From Dicyema japonicum (lineage: Eukaryota; Dicyemida; Rhombozoa; Dicyemidae), in NCBI GenBank assembly GCA_011109175.1, contig RDEW01000020.1, positions 247,273 to 311,272 of the forward strand: 64,000 nucleotides of DNA, read 5' to 3'. The notes beneath the pieces are model-generated. The model was not told the DNA's origin. It saw only the letters and a program-made list of their open reading frames with translations, and searched no databases. The translations under genes were made by a program, and so were the position numbers. Of this stretch, positions 33,491 to 45,499 are shown piece by piece; within the stretch, counting starts at the first letter, position 1; each line of letters opens with the position of its first letter.

Positions 33491-33999
33491 TCATTATGGC
33501 TTTCGTGAAAGTGCTTTAATAATAATATCACCGCAATTCTAATTTAGCGCAAATTAACTAGTATAACCGAATAGCAGAAGAGTGACAGTATTCACCGGTT
33601 GTAATGTAAAATTCTAACAGAGTTTGTCTTCTCTCTATGTAAGTTTCACTCATTCTGCACTACCCGTCGACACAGCTCATGTTTTCAGAAAGCCCTCTAC
33701 CGAAAAACCATTTTCTTGGACATAACTGAGACGCAAGTAAAGAAATGACCTATTTAACTATAATGAAGATATGAGTACGAATGTTGTTGAAATAATGGCG
33801 ATAATAAAATGAACGAATACACTCAATCATGATTGCTTGACTTTATGTCCATTCCGTCCTAATAAAACTACTTACCATTCATTTACATCAAAACTAACAA
33901 AATAAACAATTCACAAACACATATAGTATAAATCAAACCACGTGGTTCCTCCTTGATAGAACTTCTTCCAACACATTAGGGCTGTCAGTCATTCCCACT
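33491..33999. other. Intergenic, nothing recognised
   Basis: Short AATAATAAT run at about 33518 is the tail of the family G LINE. The remainder is AT-rich DNA downstream of the ATRIP-like gene. Confidence 0.35.
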
Positions 34000-35595
34000 C
34001 TAACACATTACTACAAGCAAATACATAACATTCAACAGAGAACATAATTCATAATCACATACACACTCTCCCTTCATATTCAAAGCCACGTGTTCGAGTC
34101 CATTCACTACCAGACAATCTCCTTCAATCAAGGATCTCTCAATAACCCCAAACAACTCCCGAGGAGACAGGAATGACCAGCTAAAGTTAACCACCAAACA
34201 ACGTTTAACCACCACTTTGGTCGAGTAGTCACACAAAGCCCTTCTAATATCGAAAACTGGGGATATTTTATGGACTATCAAAACTAAACCTTGGGCGTCC
34301 TCCCTTCTAATCGTAGTCTTGACAATCTCTCTTATTAACACGTCATATCTTTTATTAGCTCAACACAACCTTCGTTCAGAAACCTCATTGGGGGAACAAT
34401 TAGTCAGAAATTTGGGAAGAACGTCATAAACCCTTGCAGTTATCAGTTTGGACTAAACTACGTACTCTGAACAACTTTAGGATGAAAAATCAGGACAAAC
34501 ATCAACAAATAACAACAGTCGGAGAGTGACTTTGAAGTTTTCTTTACATGGTTCGAAAAAGTGGGATATTTCGACGAGTAATCAACAATCATCCTCAAAA
34601 TCATCAAAACGTTTGAAATTTGGTTATCACCGTCGAATGTGGGTTCATATATTGACTTTGTGTGATGATATGACTTGGTGATGATGTCAATCAAGGACTT
34701 GATCTCAGGACAACTGAAAACATCCTCCAGGCTGGTATAAAGCGTGTGGATTTGACTAACCACCAGGCCTGAAACAACAACTTTAAGCATCTCAACAACG
34801 CTGTCATATATTTTGAAATAATTCTCGGCAATTTCAGGATTTGAGGAGAATTTGATAAAATCGAGCAAAAACAGCCTATCTCCCACTCTTTTCTCACACA
34901 AATAGATATTTTCGAACACCCAAGAAGAGACCAAGCTCATAAGGTCGGGTTCTTTATTAAAGAAAGAAAGAAAAACCGTCAGAATTTATGGCTTCGTAGA
35001 GGTCTTTAAAGGAATTGTCGTTGCTTTGCACAGATTGGTCACATGTTGTGGGAGTAATTACACTTCCCTTTGATCTATTGGTTACGTCACCAAATGGGTC
35101 ACAGTTTGTCTGAACAATAGTACTTTAGCTCTTGAATTTCACACTCTTTGAATTTCAATTGATGTTCCATGTTTTGAAGTTCCCTTTGAAGTGCCGACAT
35201 TGCATCTGAAGTTTTAGCGGAATTCCTCTCGGCTGCTCTCTCATTCAAAGCCCTTATATTTTCAGCTTGAAGCAGCTTAAGTTTTCCCTGCATTTCTTGA
35301 GCCATTCCTTCTGCACAGATAAGCTCGCTTTCAAGCATCTCCGTTTTTATTTTGGATATTTCTAGTTCTCGAGAGAGAGCCCTGATCTGAGCCTCATTGG
35401 AATTCCCATTAGGGCACTCAGAGATGATCACATTCTGGTTTGTTAATAAGTTGATACTTGAATGGACTTTGTTTTCTCATTCTCAATACGATTACATTCA
35501 GATACAATTGCCTGTGTTAGTTCATCCTCTTCCCAATCATCAAAATTTGGATTAAGTCTCTGTCTTTTATTCCTAAAATAACACATAAAGTACAT
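34000..35595 (-). CDS. ATRIP: ATRIP-like checkpoint protein, at least six exons with tiny introns
   Basis: Exons (minus): 35458-35595, 35103-35434, 34977-35074, 34462-34951, 34370-34432 and 34000-34348. The introns are 23, 28, 25, 29 and 21 nt, all GT-AG with consistent phases (489 aa; human ATRIP is about 790). A further 21-nt GT-AG segment (35573-35593) splits the start codon, and the frame is the same either way. The N-terminus LNPNFDDWEEDELTQAIVSE is acidic, like the RPA-binding start of ATRIP. Exon 2 is a long coiled coil ending LQRELQNMEHQLKFKECEIQ and ELKYYC, close to the ATRIP coiled-coil end. The rest is helical and low in similarity. ATRIP binds RPA-coated single-stranded DNA and recruits ATR kinase. 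The gene structure is firm; the family name is less so, as another coiled-coil protein could look similar. Confidence 0.6.
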
Positions 35596-35689
35596 CAACA
35601 ATAAATTTATTTATTTTTAATTTCAAATATTTTATCTCAAATATTTAATAGTAAATTTTTTTAATTTTTGTTAAATGTTTATACAGAAC

Positions 35690-36600
35690 AGCGGTACCCA
35701 GGCGAGTTACTAAAACATGCTCCGGTTATTGGTGGGAATATAATCACGGATATATTAAACGAGTCGATGGAATTTCACTGTTCACTTCCATTAGGCGATG
35801 GGAATACGAAGATATAATTGAATTGTTATACGCGGGTGATGAATACTTTGTGTGTACTGACCAGCAAAGCCCACTTGACCAAATTTTAGTCCAAGTCGAA
35901 ATTATTTAAATAAATTGGATCTGCGCATAAATATTACAAAAACGGACTACACACGAATCGAACGAGCCAAGTCAAACAATGACGAACTCAGGAGGCATAC
36001 AAAAAATTCGGCCCACTACTAGGTGACGGCGAGGATAGTTGTCGAAGAAAAATACTGGCTACCATATAATTCAAAAAATGTACAACATCTGGAATAGAAA
36101 AAGACGTGTTTCACTGAAACTTTGTGTCTGATTATACAACACGTTTATGAAGCCAATACTGATATACAATTACGAAATATGGGGATCCTCAAAAAACGAA
36201 TTAGAGGCTAGACATTTTTCACAGAAGCCAAATGCGGATACAAACTGGAATTTTATGGCCGAGAAAAATCTCAAATGAGAAACTATTTCATCTATGTAAA
36301 TCTTCACCAATTGTCAGTCACGTTGTTCTAACGAGATTGCAACTATTTGGACATTTTATTAGACTTGACCCGACTACGCCGTGCCATATAATAATGAAAG
36401 AATACTTCTACTGAGTCGGAAGTCACGGATTTAGAGGCATACCAAGAAATGCATTTCCAATTTGCTTAAAAGATGATTATGAAACAATCAGTCATAAATT
36501 GGTGACTGCAGACGACCTGGATGATGTTCAAATGAGGGCCAGAAGCAAGAAGGCGTGGGCGAGGATGGCGAAGAGGATGGCTCAAGCGAAACCCTTTTAG
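35690..36600 (+). pseudogene. LINE family G 3' part
   Basis: Degenerate blocks in changing frames: YAGDEYFVCTDQQ (for YADDxxFV), KFGPLLGDGEDSCRRKILAT, FVSDYTT, MRIQTGILWPRKIS, VVLTRLQLFGHFIRLDPTT and, at the end, LVTADDLDDVQMRARSKKAW with a stop near 36598. Each aligns in order with the 31.3-33.5 kb copy. Confidence 0.7.
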
Positions 36601-37035
36601 GGCTACGCGAAGGAGCTTTTAACTAACTAACGCCTATCTCTGAGCGACGTTCTTCGCGAAGTATCCTGGTGAAGATCTCCATGGTTGTACGCCTTGTCGC
36701 TTCGTAGGCTCTTCCCAATACGATCGAAGATGCCATCCGAACGAGCGTTATATGGACTTGATGCGCCTTCCGCACTGGGACTTGATCGAGTAGTCACGGA
36801 AAGGAGTCTCTTACTGCCGCCATGAGCACCAGTATTCGTTCTTTTATGGAAGCAACCCATATTCCCATTTGTCTCACAACTTATAACCATACGCGGAGAC
36901 ACATAGTCCGAACAAGGAACAAGAAAGTAGAAATACTGCGTCTCAAGAGGACTTTCACTTGAAGTTAATCGAACGGGGTATCTGCTATCAGGGCACTTTC
37001 CTCAGTGGAACGCAAAAACAGACGCTTACAGCATT
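36601..37035 (+). other. GC-richer segment, probably 5' part of the next LINE
   Basis: Less AT-rich than the surroundings and lacking stops for short runs in several frames. No motif is recognisable, but it leads straight into the RLE-type LINE remnant, so it is probably part of it. Confidence 0.3.
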
Positions 37036-38450
37036 TTGCTGAACGAACATCCTTTTCCGCCCTTCAATTTACACCTATTCGTTCCCACAGCCAAAGTGAG
37101 TTCCCTGACTGCATCAAACGATGAAGTTCTCCTTTTAATACGGAATATTGCCGGACTCAACGGAATGAGAACTGACTTTCCAAAGACCAAGGACTTTGAA
37201 GACCAATATCTAACCTCTTTATCCCTAGAAGACCAAGGACTTCGTCTTACGAATTCAATTACTTCACTTCTTCTGGACTATTTCCAAAAATATCCGCCAC
37301 GTCTTGTTTTCTGCCAACTTGATAGCCTTTGATAAGGAGGGCGGGGAATAGACCGGTTGCGGTTGGGTTCGTCCTCAGTAGGCTGGCTGCTAAGATTGCC
37401 TTCAGATAGGGAGAACTATATGGGAAAACAACTGTTACTTGGAGAAATAGCTTATGCCTATTTGATGTGCATATATAATTATTCCTCATAAGAACAGCCT
37501 CAACGTACAGAGGCTTGCATATTTCCTGAGGACTGCTCCCTATTTCCCCCAGTGAGGCCAACTCGCATAGATTAGCGGGATCTTCCGTTCGACAGCGGAA
37601 CGTATATTCAACTTCCGGTTTGAGGATTACTCATGGAAGTAGCCCACATTGCCGCTAAGGCTCGGAGTGCTTGGAATTCGTAACCATGTAGCATATCTCT
37701 GGTCATTAATGGCTTGTAACAACCTTGTCAAGAAGAATCTACAATCCTTACATAAATTCTGTACTGGATGCCGTTCATGCTCGAGAGGCCTGAAGTCGTA
37801 TCTATCGGTTTTCTCTACCTTCCATGTTCTCTAAGATGGGATATAAATGATTCTATATGTCGGAAGTCTTTTGAAAATCTGCTAGTTTCATCTAAGCAAC
37901 AACACCGTGCCTATTTGTTGTGGGGGCGTCTTCTGAGGACGGTGCCTGGCTCCACGCCATTCCTAATGGAGTATTTGGCATTTTTCTGAGTGAAAAATGC
38001 GTCCAAATTAGGATCTCATTACGACTGTGTAACACATCCGAGCAGATGCAAAAAATAGATCGACTGTTTTGGCCTACACTTTCTATCCTGCAGGAAAAGT
38101 GCAGGCAGATCACCCAGACACATGGCCTTGAAAAAAGTCGCTAGGTGAGCTTTGGATGCCGCGGACAACCTTCCATGTTCGAACCGATCGGTCTTTGCAG
38201 GAGTGACAGAAAACGACCAGATGGTGTTATTATCTTCCCTTTTGAAACCGGACTTGCACACCGATACGTTTGCCTCTTACAACCTACCCCAGAATGCCTC
38301 TGAAGTCTGTATTGCAGCTGAGACGACCGAGAGGTTAAAACGATAACAGTAAACGGTCCTAACCAAGGAGTTTTTGCTGTCCCAAACGCAGTTAAGACAT
38401 CTGGTTTCATTGCGACTGCAACATTGGAATTCTTGAGTCGTCTAGGGAAT
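37036..38450 (+). pseudogene. RLE-type LINE, second subfamily, decayed
   Basis: Blocks in order: an open frame 37036-37332 (PFPPFNLHLFVPTAKVSSLT); NRPVAVGFVLSRLAAKIA near 37346-37400 (RT block, compare IRPIAVWNYFRRLAAK); LRLGVLGIRNHVAYLWSLMA (37649 on); GAWLHAIPNGVFGIFLSEKC (37930-37990); KRPDGVIIFPFETG near 38198; ATATLEFLSRLGNRI near 38415. The catalytic RT box is missing between 37400 and 37640. Its nearest relative is 19500-20260. Confidence 0.7.
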
Positions 38451-38691
38451 CGGATTTCTACATGATAAGAAGACCCTTGCTAGCGCTAATGTTATTTGAC
38501 CGAAACTCGCTCGCCATCCTAAGAGGGAATAGCCGCAGTCAGGGCAGCCGCTATATGAAAACATTTGCTCACTTTTTACCATAATAAATAGACAAAAAAT
38601 ATAGAATATAGATATAAATTATGCTTTTATAATTAAAATAAAATTATGAGTGATTTATTTAAACCATTTAATCAATTTAAAAACAACCAAA

Positions 38692-39859
38692 TTATTCGAT
38701 TATAGGATAACTGGGATAAAAAGGAAATCTGCAGTTATTTTCCCCACGTGAAAGTTTAAAATAGCCAGATATACCCCATTCTTTGCCCCATCCATTTTTT
38801 ATAAGCCAATACTTTTCTCCTTTTGTTGTCCCATAACCGACAACAGACATTAAATGATTATATTCAAATTTTAAACAATTTCTGATATGGATATTCCTAA
38901 ACGTTTCATTTTACTTTTTACCTCGAACATAACCATAAATAAAATAACCATCAAAATAGACACTTACAGGACCAACATTAGTGAGAACATCCAAAAGCAT
39001 TTGTTCGTCACCATTATTGAATGTTTTATAACCAATCAATTTAAATTTAATATCTGGATGACCCTTATATTTACATTTACCCTCCTATAGAATTATTTGT
39101 AGAAACAATTACCTTGGCCACATATGGATATCGTTTTTCAGAATTAATTCCTCCGTTTTTTTTAATATAATCATAAACTTGTGATGGAATTCCACCATAG
39201 CATCCATGATGAATTGCACAATCAACTATGTTTTGTTCACTCATAGATATAAGAATATTACGTTTAATTGCCAAATGTGACTCCACTGTAGCCAACTAAA
39301 TGCATTAAACATTCGTTAACTGCCCCAAATGCATAGCAACTCCCACACCAATATCCTTGATTTTTTATAGTAGTAACACAGTTTCGTTTTACCCAACTAA
39401 AAGATCTCGGATATCTTTTTTCATTTACATGAACAGTATAATCATACAGTAATTCTTCTGTGAATGTATGACTAGAATAAGTATTAAACGTGAATTTGTT
39501 TGGCTTGATAAATTCTCTTCTTGTCTACAAAAATATATAGTAAATAAACCAAGTCAGCAAAATGATTAATTCCCAATTCATACAAATATTTTCCTTGGTT
39601 AAAAAGCAGATTGTGGTTGTCAATCGATCTTAAGTTTTCAATAAAAATAGCCCTTCTAACTAGGAGTTCTAAACCAGAATATGATTTATCTGTAAAAAAA
39701 GTAAAAATAAATTTAACTATATTTTTCTATGAATTTATTCCATTGGATTTCATAATATTCATCTTCTTTAAGTGAATACTTGATTGATTCGTATTTGAAA
39801 TGGATTTTAGATGAAATAAAGTAATTCAAAAATAAAACAAGGAAAACTGGACTGATCAT
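38692..39859 (-). CDS. Cathepsin L-like papain-family cysteine protease, six exons
   Basis: Exons (minus): 39718-39859, 39550-39689, 39321-39524, 39113-39295, 38915-39084 and 38692-38896. The introns are 28, 25, 25 and 28 nt plus a doubtful 18 nt (38897-38914), giving 347 aa, the usual length. MISPVFLVLFLNYFISS is a signal peptide. The propeptide has YEIQWNKFIEKY and GINHFADL (I29/ERFNIN type). The mature enzyme begins near SFSWVKRNCVTTIKNQG, with the oxyanion Gln150 and nucleophile Cys157 in CGSCYAF (Tyr replaces the usual Trp). His294 (YNHLMSVVGYG) and Asn314 (WLIKNGWGKEWG) complete the triad. It is expected to be a secreted or lysosomal endopeptidase. The last intron's boundaries are uncertain, since 18 nt is short even here; everything else is firm. 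Confidence 0.88.
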
Positions 39860-39929
39860 TTTAATTAATTCTGTTTATTTTTTATTTAAATATTTTAAAA
39901 TATTAATATAATTTTGTTTAATTTGCAAA

Positions 39930-40240
39930 CGATAGAGGGCAGATGCTTGGTTGCAGGGTCCTCGTTATTAATGACGTGGGAAGGAATTGCAACAAAGTAC
40001 CACAAGGGTTATCTGAAGCAATTGGGGGTAGATAGGAAGCTCCAGACCTATTTACAGTTCACTGTGTTAAAGCGGACCCTAGAGAGCCTGACACTGTAGT
40101 ATAGGAGGCAGAGCCCTGAGATGCCATATGGGCAGAGAGTTCAATTGGATAAGGCGCTCTCGGAGTTGTTTCAGCAACCAGAATCGAACCTGCCTGAGGA
40201 GGCTGGAGAACAGGCAGGCGAGGAAGGTTGTTGATTATTA
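39930..40240 (+). repeat. Dispersed repeat with coding remnants, copy 1
   Basis: Contains GGAATTGCAACAAAGTACCA, then AGAAGCTCCAGACC-like and GCGGACCCTAGAGAG blocks. It matches the minus strand of 62450-62680 along its length. The best frame reads EGIATKYHKGYLKQLGVDRK, KRTLESLT. It lies just before an R4/NeSL-like LINE piece on the same strand and may be that element's N-terminal region. Confidence 0.5.
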
Positions 40241-40439
40241 AATATATTAACTTTTTCTCATCTGCTGTCCCTTAAAGCATTGTCACTGAGAGTCGATTAG
40301 GTAACAGGATCAAGTGGATCTCAATGGTTGGCAACTCTGCGAAAAGGAGATTCGGGAGAATCTCTCGGGGTGGATAGAGTCTCATTGTCTTGCAATTCAA
40401 TGCTAGTTTCTCTACTTATAAAAGTGTACTCGGCGTTAG

Positions 40440-41120
40440 AAAATTATTGAATGAGAAGCCTAATAAAAAGACGCCCGTGGACTAGAAAAGTTGAGATGCT
40501 TTAATCGATTCAGGAGGATCAGAAACAACGTAACAGAAACTTCTATGCATGGAAGATGCAAAGAAGAATTTTATGTTCAAATTGAGAAGTTAAATCAGTT
40601 CCCCGAGATGAAAGGAAACCCACACAAAAGATTCCATACAAGTTGCTTAAAAAGGATGTTCTTACTACATTAAATGCAGTGATATCAAAATATGTGTCAT
40701 GATATCCGACAACGGACATGAATGAGATAACTGACATAATTGATGCTGCACAATGCGCATATGAAAATTTGACTAAGAAGCAATCAGTAAAAAGCTGTTG
40801 GAGGGAAAACGTGGAGAAGAGAATTGCAATTTTAAAGAAAATTGCGCCTTAGTTTATGGTTTATGGGAAGCAGTTAAGGGAAGAAAGGGAGAAAAAGCTT
40901 GATGTTTTATGCTCTTTTGGATACAAGAAATCAAAAAAGGGAGAACTGAAAAGGATGTCTATCCTAATTGAAGACAGAATCAAGATCATGGAGGATAAAT
41001 TCTCAATTCATAAATCAAGAAAATCCTTTAGTCGAGATAATTTTTGTTTTGAGCTGAACAAGAGGAGGTTTTTTTTAAGAATCGAGTCTAAGAATGATTC
41101 AAATCCTTCTATCTAAAACA
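40440..41120 (+). pseudogene. R4/NeSL-like LINE, pre-RT region
   Basis: Reads RNFYAWKMQRRIL, TTDMNEITDIIDAAQCAYEN, WRENVEKRIAILKKIAP and the frame 40856-41116 with ELKRMSILIEDRIKIMEDKF, NFCFELNKRRFFLRIESKND. This is the charged helical linker ahead of the RT in R4/NeSL-like elements, matching the start of the 1.4-kb copy (HESRCKRREKI, LFYRRLHEN). It ends where an APE-type LINE fragment begins. Confidence 0.55.
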
Positions 41121-42180
41121 GAGCTCCTTGTGAGAGTTGGAAAAACCAACTCAAGAAAATTTGAAACAAACACAAGAAGACTCACTTGCTCAAACACTTC
41201 CCGGATACATTGTTATCAGGAAGGCAGTATGATCGTGGAGGAGTTATTACTCTCATGAAAAGTAGAGCGGGCACACAATAACGCATTCAAATTATAATCT
41301 TCCGTCTCGATTGGAATACATTGGATTTTCCATTCGTACAAGAATAGGAAATATCACAATTACGAACATTTACATTCCCCCTGCTAGCTCCTGTCAAAAG
41401 AATATAGCTTCTCCCAGGATGTGTTACGCTAATACCAACATTTGTTGATATGTGGCGACCTCAATGCGAAACACCTGACCTGGTACAAAAGCAATCTGAT
41501 GATGCAAAAGGAAATTTCCTCATCTCTTTACTGGATAACTTCATAATCCTTAACGACTATCGGATGAACACAAGAACACCCTATAGAGCTTATGACAACA
41601 CGACTTCACCTGATTTGACCCTTGCCATCCCTAAAATTGCTTCACTTGCCAACTGGTCTGTGATTTATGACTTTTGGAGCGACCACAATCATATTTTCAT
41701 TCGGAAGAAGGGCACGCTCAGTTCAGATAGAAGATGAAACACTATCCTAGATTACATAAACGTTAATTGAAAAAATTTTGCTCATTATGTGGACATGAAC
41801 TTAGCCGATTTCGACGCAGTACGTTTCACTCGATAATGCAGTATCTTGTGTTAACAAAAAGATCCAGAAGGCAATGAAGATATTTATTAGGGAAAGATCA
41901 TTCAAATCCTACATCAAACGTTTTGATCACAAAACGAAGAGGATTATGAATGAACGTAATCGACTCAAAGGCATCCAAGGGCCAATTATCTACAGAATTC
42001 AAGTGCTTGATTAAAAGTACCGTAAAAGATGAAGATGGTAGTGAGAATCACATTATGATCACGCTTGGGTATTTGTGGATTAAATTTATAATTTTAATCT
42101 GATCTTTTGCAAAGAACCAACGAACCCATTTTGGGAAAGGGTTAAGTATATAGAAGAATCTTGTCCTGACAAATTATCAA
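41121..42180 (+). pseudogene. CR1-like LINE endonuclease and linker fragment
   Basis: Frames read EYIGFSIRTRIGNITITNIY with IPPAS, ICDMWRPQC (for CGDxNAKH), then ILNDYRMNTRTPYRAYDNTT, PDLTLAI, ANWSVIYDFWSDHNHIF, covering the latter catalytic blocks of the AP endonuclease. The linker ERSFKSYIKRFDHKTKR follows. The RT is missing. It is tail-to-tail with the minus-strand copy that starts at 42292. Confidence 0.6.
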
Positions 42181-42291
42181 GTTCCTAGGAAGGCCTCAAT
42201 CAGATTTCTTATCTTCTCCTCGTGCTCATTCTGGAATACAAAGCAACTTCTCTGTAGGTGGGGTGGTTTGAGGAATAGGAATTGGGGTGAT

Positions 42292-43640
42292 TTATACCTT
42301 TCTCATAAGACACGTCGTGGCTGTGTATTGTTGAGAGTTGCACTGTCTGCACAGGGTGGCAAATCGTTTTTCTGGGAATAGTTTTTCTAGTTTCCTGAGA
42401 TTACTAATAGTAGTCCAGGACAGATTGTCGCGGATTCTTTGTTTGTTCGTCCAGGACAGATTGATTCCCCATGACGTACAGGCATAGCTGAAAGATGGCT
42501 CAATGAATTGTTTGTACAACAATTTCAAAGCTGGGAAAGGGGTTTTAATACTACCGAAAATAGTTTTGATTATCCCTAGCTTTCTTGAGCAGCTTCCAGA
42601 GACAGCGTTGACGTGAGATGAAAAGGACATGTGTGTGTCGAAGGTGATCCCTAAAATTTTCAGTTTCTTCGTGAAAGGCATTTTTGTCTGGTTGATAAAT
42701 ATATCCACTGGCATTTGTCCAAGTTGTTTGTCTGAGGTAAATAAGGACGAAGAAGATTTTTCAGTAGATATATCAAGTCGGTTATAATTTAGCCAAATTT
42801 GAATCTTGTGAAGGTATTCTTTTAGTCTTTCTGATGCATTTAGGAGATCTTGATAGCGGGATCCAATTAATAGGTCATCACATATGATAAGAGGAAATCG
42901 TCTTTATTATCGTGTTGTAAATCGGACATGTATAAGTTAAATAAAGTGGGTGATAAAGGGGAACCTTGTTGGACACCATTGAGTAGTAATCTTGAAACTG
43001 ATTTGGTCCCATCCATGTATACCCGGGCCCTTCTTCCATTGATGAAGTTAGCAAGCCAAAGTTTTATATTGGGGTTGACAGAGAGAACAAACAATTTCCG
43101 GGTTAGGATTTTTCTTGAGACAGAGTCGAAGGCCTTTTGTAAATCGATCGAGCAAATGACTGTTTTGAGGTGACGAGAATTTGTGTTAAAGCCTTCAAGG
43201 AGAAATTGGTTGAGGGAAGTTAGGTGAGTAGAAGTTGAATAACTCCTTCTGAATCCACGTTGTGAGGATAAAAAGGAAGGGACAGAACGACGGGAAGGGG
43301 TCCTTATGTGTTTGTTTGGATTATCAAGTCGTCAAAACTGTCGAATATGAGGGCTTCTTGTTGATCCAGTGTTGGTTAGCATACCATTGATTACTCTTCG
43401 CATTTAGGTCACAGCTAATTAGCGTGCTTTCGAACCTGGCGAATCGTTTGGGTTCGGGGCTGTGGGTTCCGAAATATTTCTGGCCAATATATGCTTTCTG
43501 ATTAGGGTAATAAGGTTTCCTCCCTTTGTATGACCTCTGTCTCGTCTGAAAACGGAATATCCCGGAAAGTTGGGGGTTGGTCGCCATGGGTTAAGTTTTG
43601 TCTCTTGGAAAAGAGCTATATCCACTGAGTGTGTTATGAG
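42292..43640 (-). pseudogene. CR1-like LINE with internal deletion
   Basis: From 43625: MDIALFQETKLNPWRP, GYSVFRRDRGHTKGGNLITL, ISCDLNAKSNQW (endonuclease, first half). It then jumps to RT at about 43300: QRGFRRSYSTSTHLTSLNQF, CSIDLQKAFDSVSRKILTR, WLANFINGRRARVYMDG, GVQQGSPLSPTLFNLYMSDL. The YADD box is lost by what looks like a one-base deletion (SYVMTY) near 42890. Downstream: KKLKILGITFDTHMSFSSHV, SIKTPFPALKLLYKQFIEPS. Same family as 58930-60345. Confidence 0.75.
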
Positions 43641-43709
43641 AAAACGTTGTAGTTCGATAATGTTTGTTTAATTGGGAAGCCTGACGCGTATTAAAATAAG
43701 CTCTTAATA

Positions 43710-43970
43710 GGTCAGGTGTATTAAAACGTGGAATACTGCAAGGAGACTCTCTATCTCCCCAACTTTTTGTGTTAGTCATTGATCCTTAACCAAAATTGTA
43801 TATATCAAAAGGTAATTGATGACTTATTCAACCAATCACTTTTTATTGATGATCTAAAAATATTTACTGAGAAGGAAATACGTTGGTGAATGATAAATGA
43901 GATTGATGAGTATTTCAGTGTGGGTGGGTTCTAGAAGAGTTTTAAGAAGTCTGTCAGTAATTTGAAATGT
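43710..43970 (+). pseudogene. R4/NeSL-like RT fragment
   Basis: Reads VLKRGILQGDSLSPQLFVLV then NQSLFIDDLKIFTEKEI and EYFSVGGF, SVSNL. These are the RT palm blocks of the same family as 1365-2990 (MSPLLFVFCLEPL, HLLFIDDLKMYA). It overlaps the 5' flank of a minus-strand LINE, suggesting nested insertion. Confidence 0.65.
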
Positions 43971-44559
43971 ATGAAAAATGTTTTAATGAATAAGAAAAGG
44001 AAGCTATAAAAACTTTCTTCCGAATTAAAATCACTGGATTCATCAGTATCACCGATGACAATTATGACTGATTTTGAAAAGGCAAATAAAACAACATTTA
44101 GAAATAATTTTCTTGTTGCTATTTTTTTCATTTATGCATAATTTTCTCTGTTTAATCACACGATTACGACTATTATATCAGGGATATTCAGAATTCCCTT
44201 AAAAATGCAAATGATTGCTAATTTATCCGACATTAAATGTTGTTTATTATTTTGAACATTTGTGCGATTACAATTTCCCAGAAGCTCAGTTTGTATTGGA
44301 TCGAACAGTTATTGCTGGTGCAGAAGGTCATACACAAGAGAACAAATACAGAGATAATGTCGACGTGCCATGTTAAGGTCATCATGTGTTCTGTGTCACA
44401 TCAAAGATTTTAAGATCCTTAAAAGTAGCTATGTGTAGATATCCAAGGGGACTTGGTGGCAATTTTTAACGAAGATTCGATGAAGGTAGATTTTGATGTT
44501 GACAAAGCAATTGATTACGCGATACAATAGAGATATGTCCGAATTACCCAATGAGGGGA
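43971..44559. other. Intergenic, nothing recognised
   Basis: AT-rich; no coding frame or repeat match noticed. Confidence 0.35.
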
Positions 44560-44790
44560 GTCTGTTGCTGGTGGTGATTATAATATATATTAGTGTGTCG
44601 AGATCATCAACTTTGGGGCGCCGTCAATAAATAAATTAAAAAAAAAGCGGAGAGTCCTGTGGAAGTCCATTTTGTAACAGTCAAGATCTCGATCTGCTGT
44701 TTCCGAAGATAGTCTTCCACGCCTTTGGGTCAGAATGTACTCCAGTTATAGAATACAGTGAATATGTCCCACCATGGTTAAACACCAACT
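44560..44790 (-). pseudogene. CR1-like LINE RT fragment
   Basis: The minus strand reads TGVHSDPKAWKTIFGNSRSR, stop, LLQNGLPQDSPLF. This aligns with LINE A's NIHPNLKLWLGNFLNG and SRSRYFPNGVPQGSPLSP. Short and stop-bearing. Confidence 0.45.
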
Positions 44791-44974
44791 TTGAACCGAT
44801 CTATCCTCATAATTATTTGGTAAAATGTGGTGTTTGAAGAGATAAGGGTATTTATCGTTCTTATTGTTGTAAACAATGGGTTACGTTAATATTCAAAAGT
44901 ACACGTGTTCCAATGGCAGGAGGGGGATTATATTACTTCAACACTATAATCGGGAAATAATAAAATATAAGTAG
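44791..44974. other. Intergenic, nothing recognised
   Basis: No feature seen. Confidence 0.3.
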
Positions 44975-45090
44975 TGTGGCTAGTGAAGTGAAATCAAAAG
45001 CACCGCCTATAGTAAGAGTACTTAGTAAATTGCCGCCTACACGAAAATGGCCAAAGTGCGTGTTCCCAGTAGGACGCGTAATGCGGCTCC
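44975..45090 (+). repeat. Deleted copy of the R4/NeSL-like LINE 5' region
   Basis: Shares AAAGCACCGCCTATAGTAA with 1462-1481 and TTCCCAG(C/T)AGGACGCG with the region near 1688. The intervening 170 bp present in the first copy are reduced to about 20. Confidence 0.6.
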
Positions 45091-45499
45091 TTGACTGGAT
45101 AACGAAATAAATTTTTTTTCTACTAATAAACTAAAAATTTGGAAACAAGAAAATAAAAAACCAAAATTTAAAAGAGATTATGCCACGTGGTCAATTTGAC
45201 GTATTTTTGTTGATTTTAACTCAGTAATTATTCTTAACGGGTGTGATTAAGAAAGTACCTCTATTGTACAAATCAGTAAGCCATTGTCTCCCATTCCCAA
45301 AACAGAGTCAACAGCCGAACGACCTCGTACATTCACACATTATCCACCAAATACCATTGAAACCCACATAATTTTACCAGCATGACCACCAAGAAATATT
45401 ACTGAAATAAACGTTCCTTTGACAACATATTTCCTTCAGTCATTAGTGATTTGATCCACTAAAAACAAAATTAAATTCCTAAATCTTTATTAAATCAAT
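45091..45499. other. Intergenic, nothing recognised
   Basis: AT-rich DNA; no motif seen. Confidence 0.35.

Noticed and set aside
34458-34940. 160-codon minus frame as a stand-alone gene
   Set aside because: It is exon 4 of the ATRIP-like gene; both ends coincide with tiny GT-AG introns and phases match its neighbours.
40180-40215. Possible tRNA T-loop (GGTTCGATTC on the minus strand)
   Set aside because: The flanking bases do not form a 5-bp T stem, and no acceptor, D or anticodon arms could be built around it.
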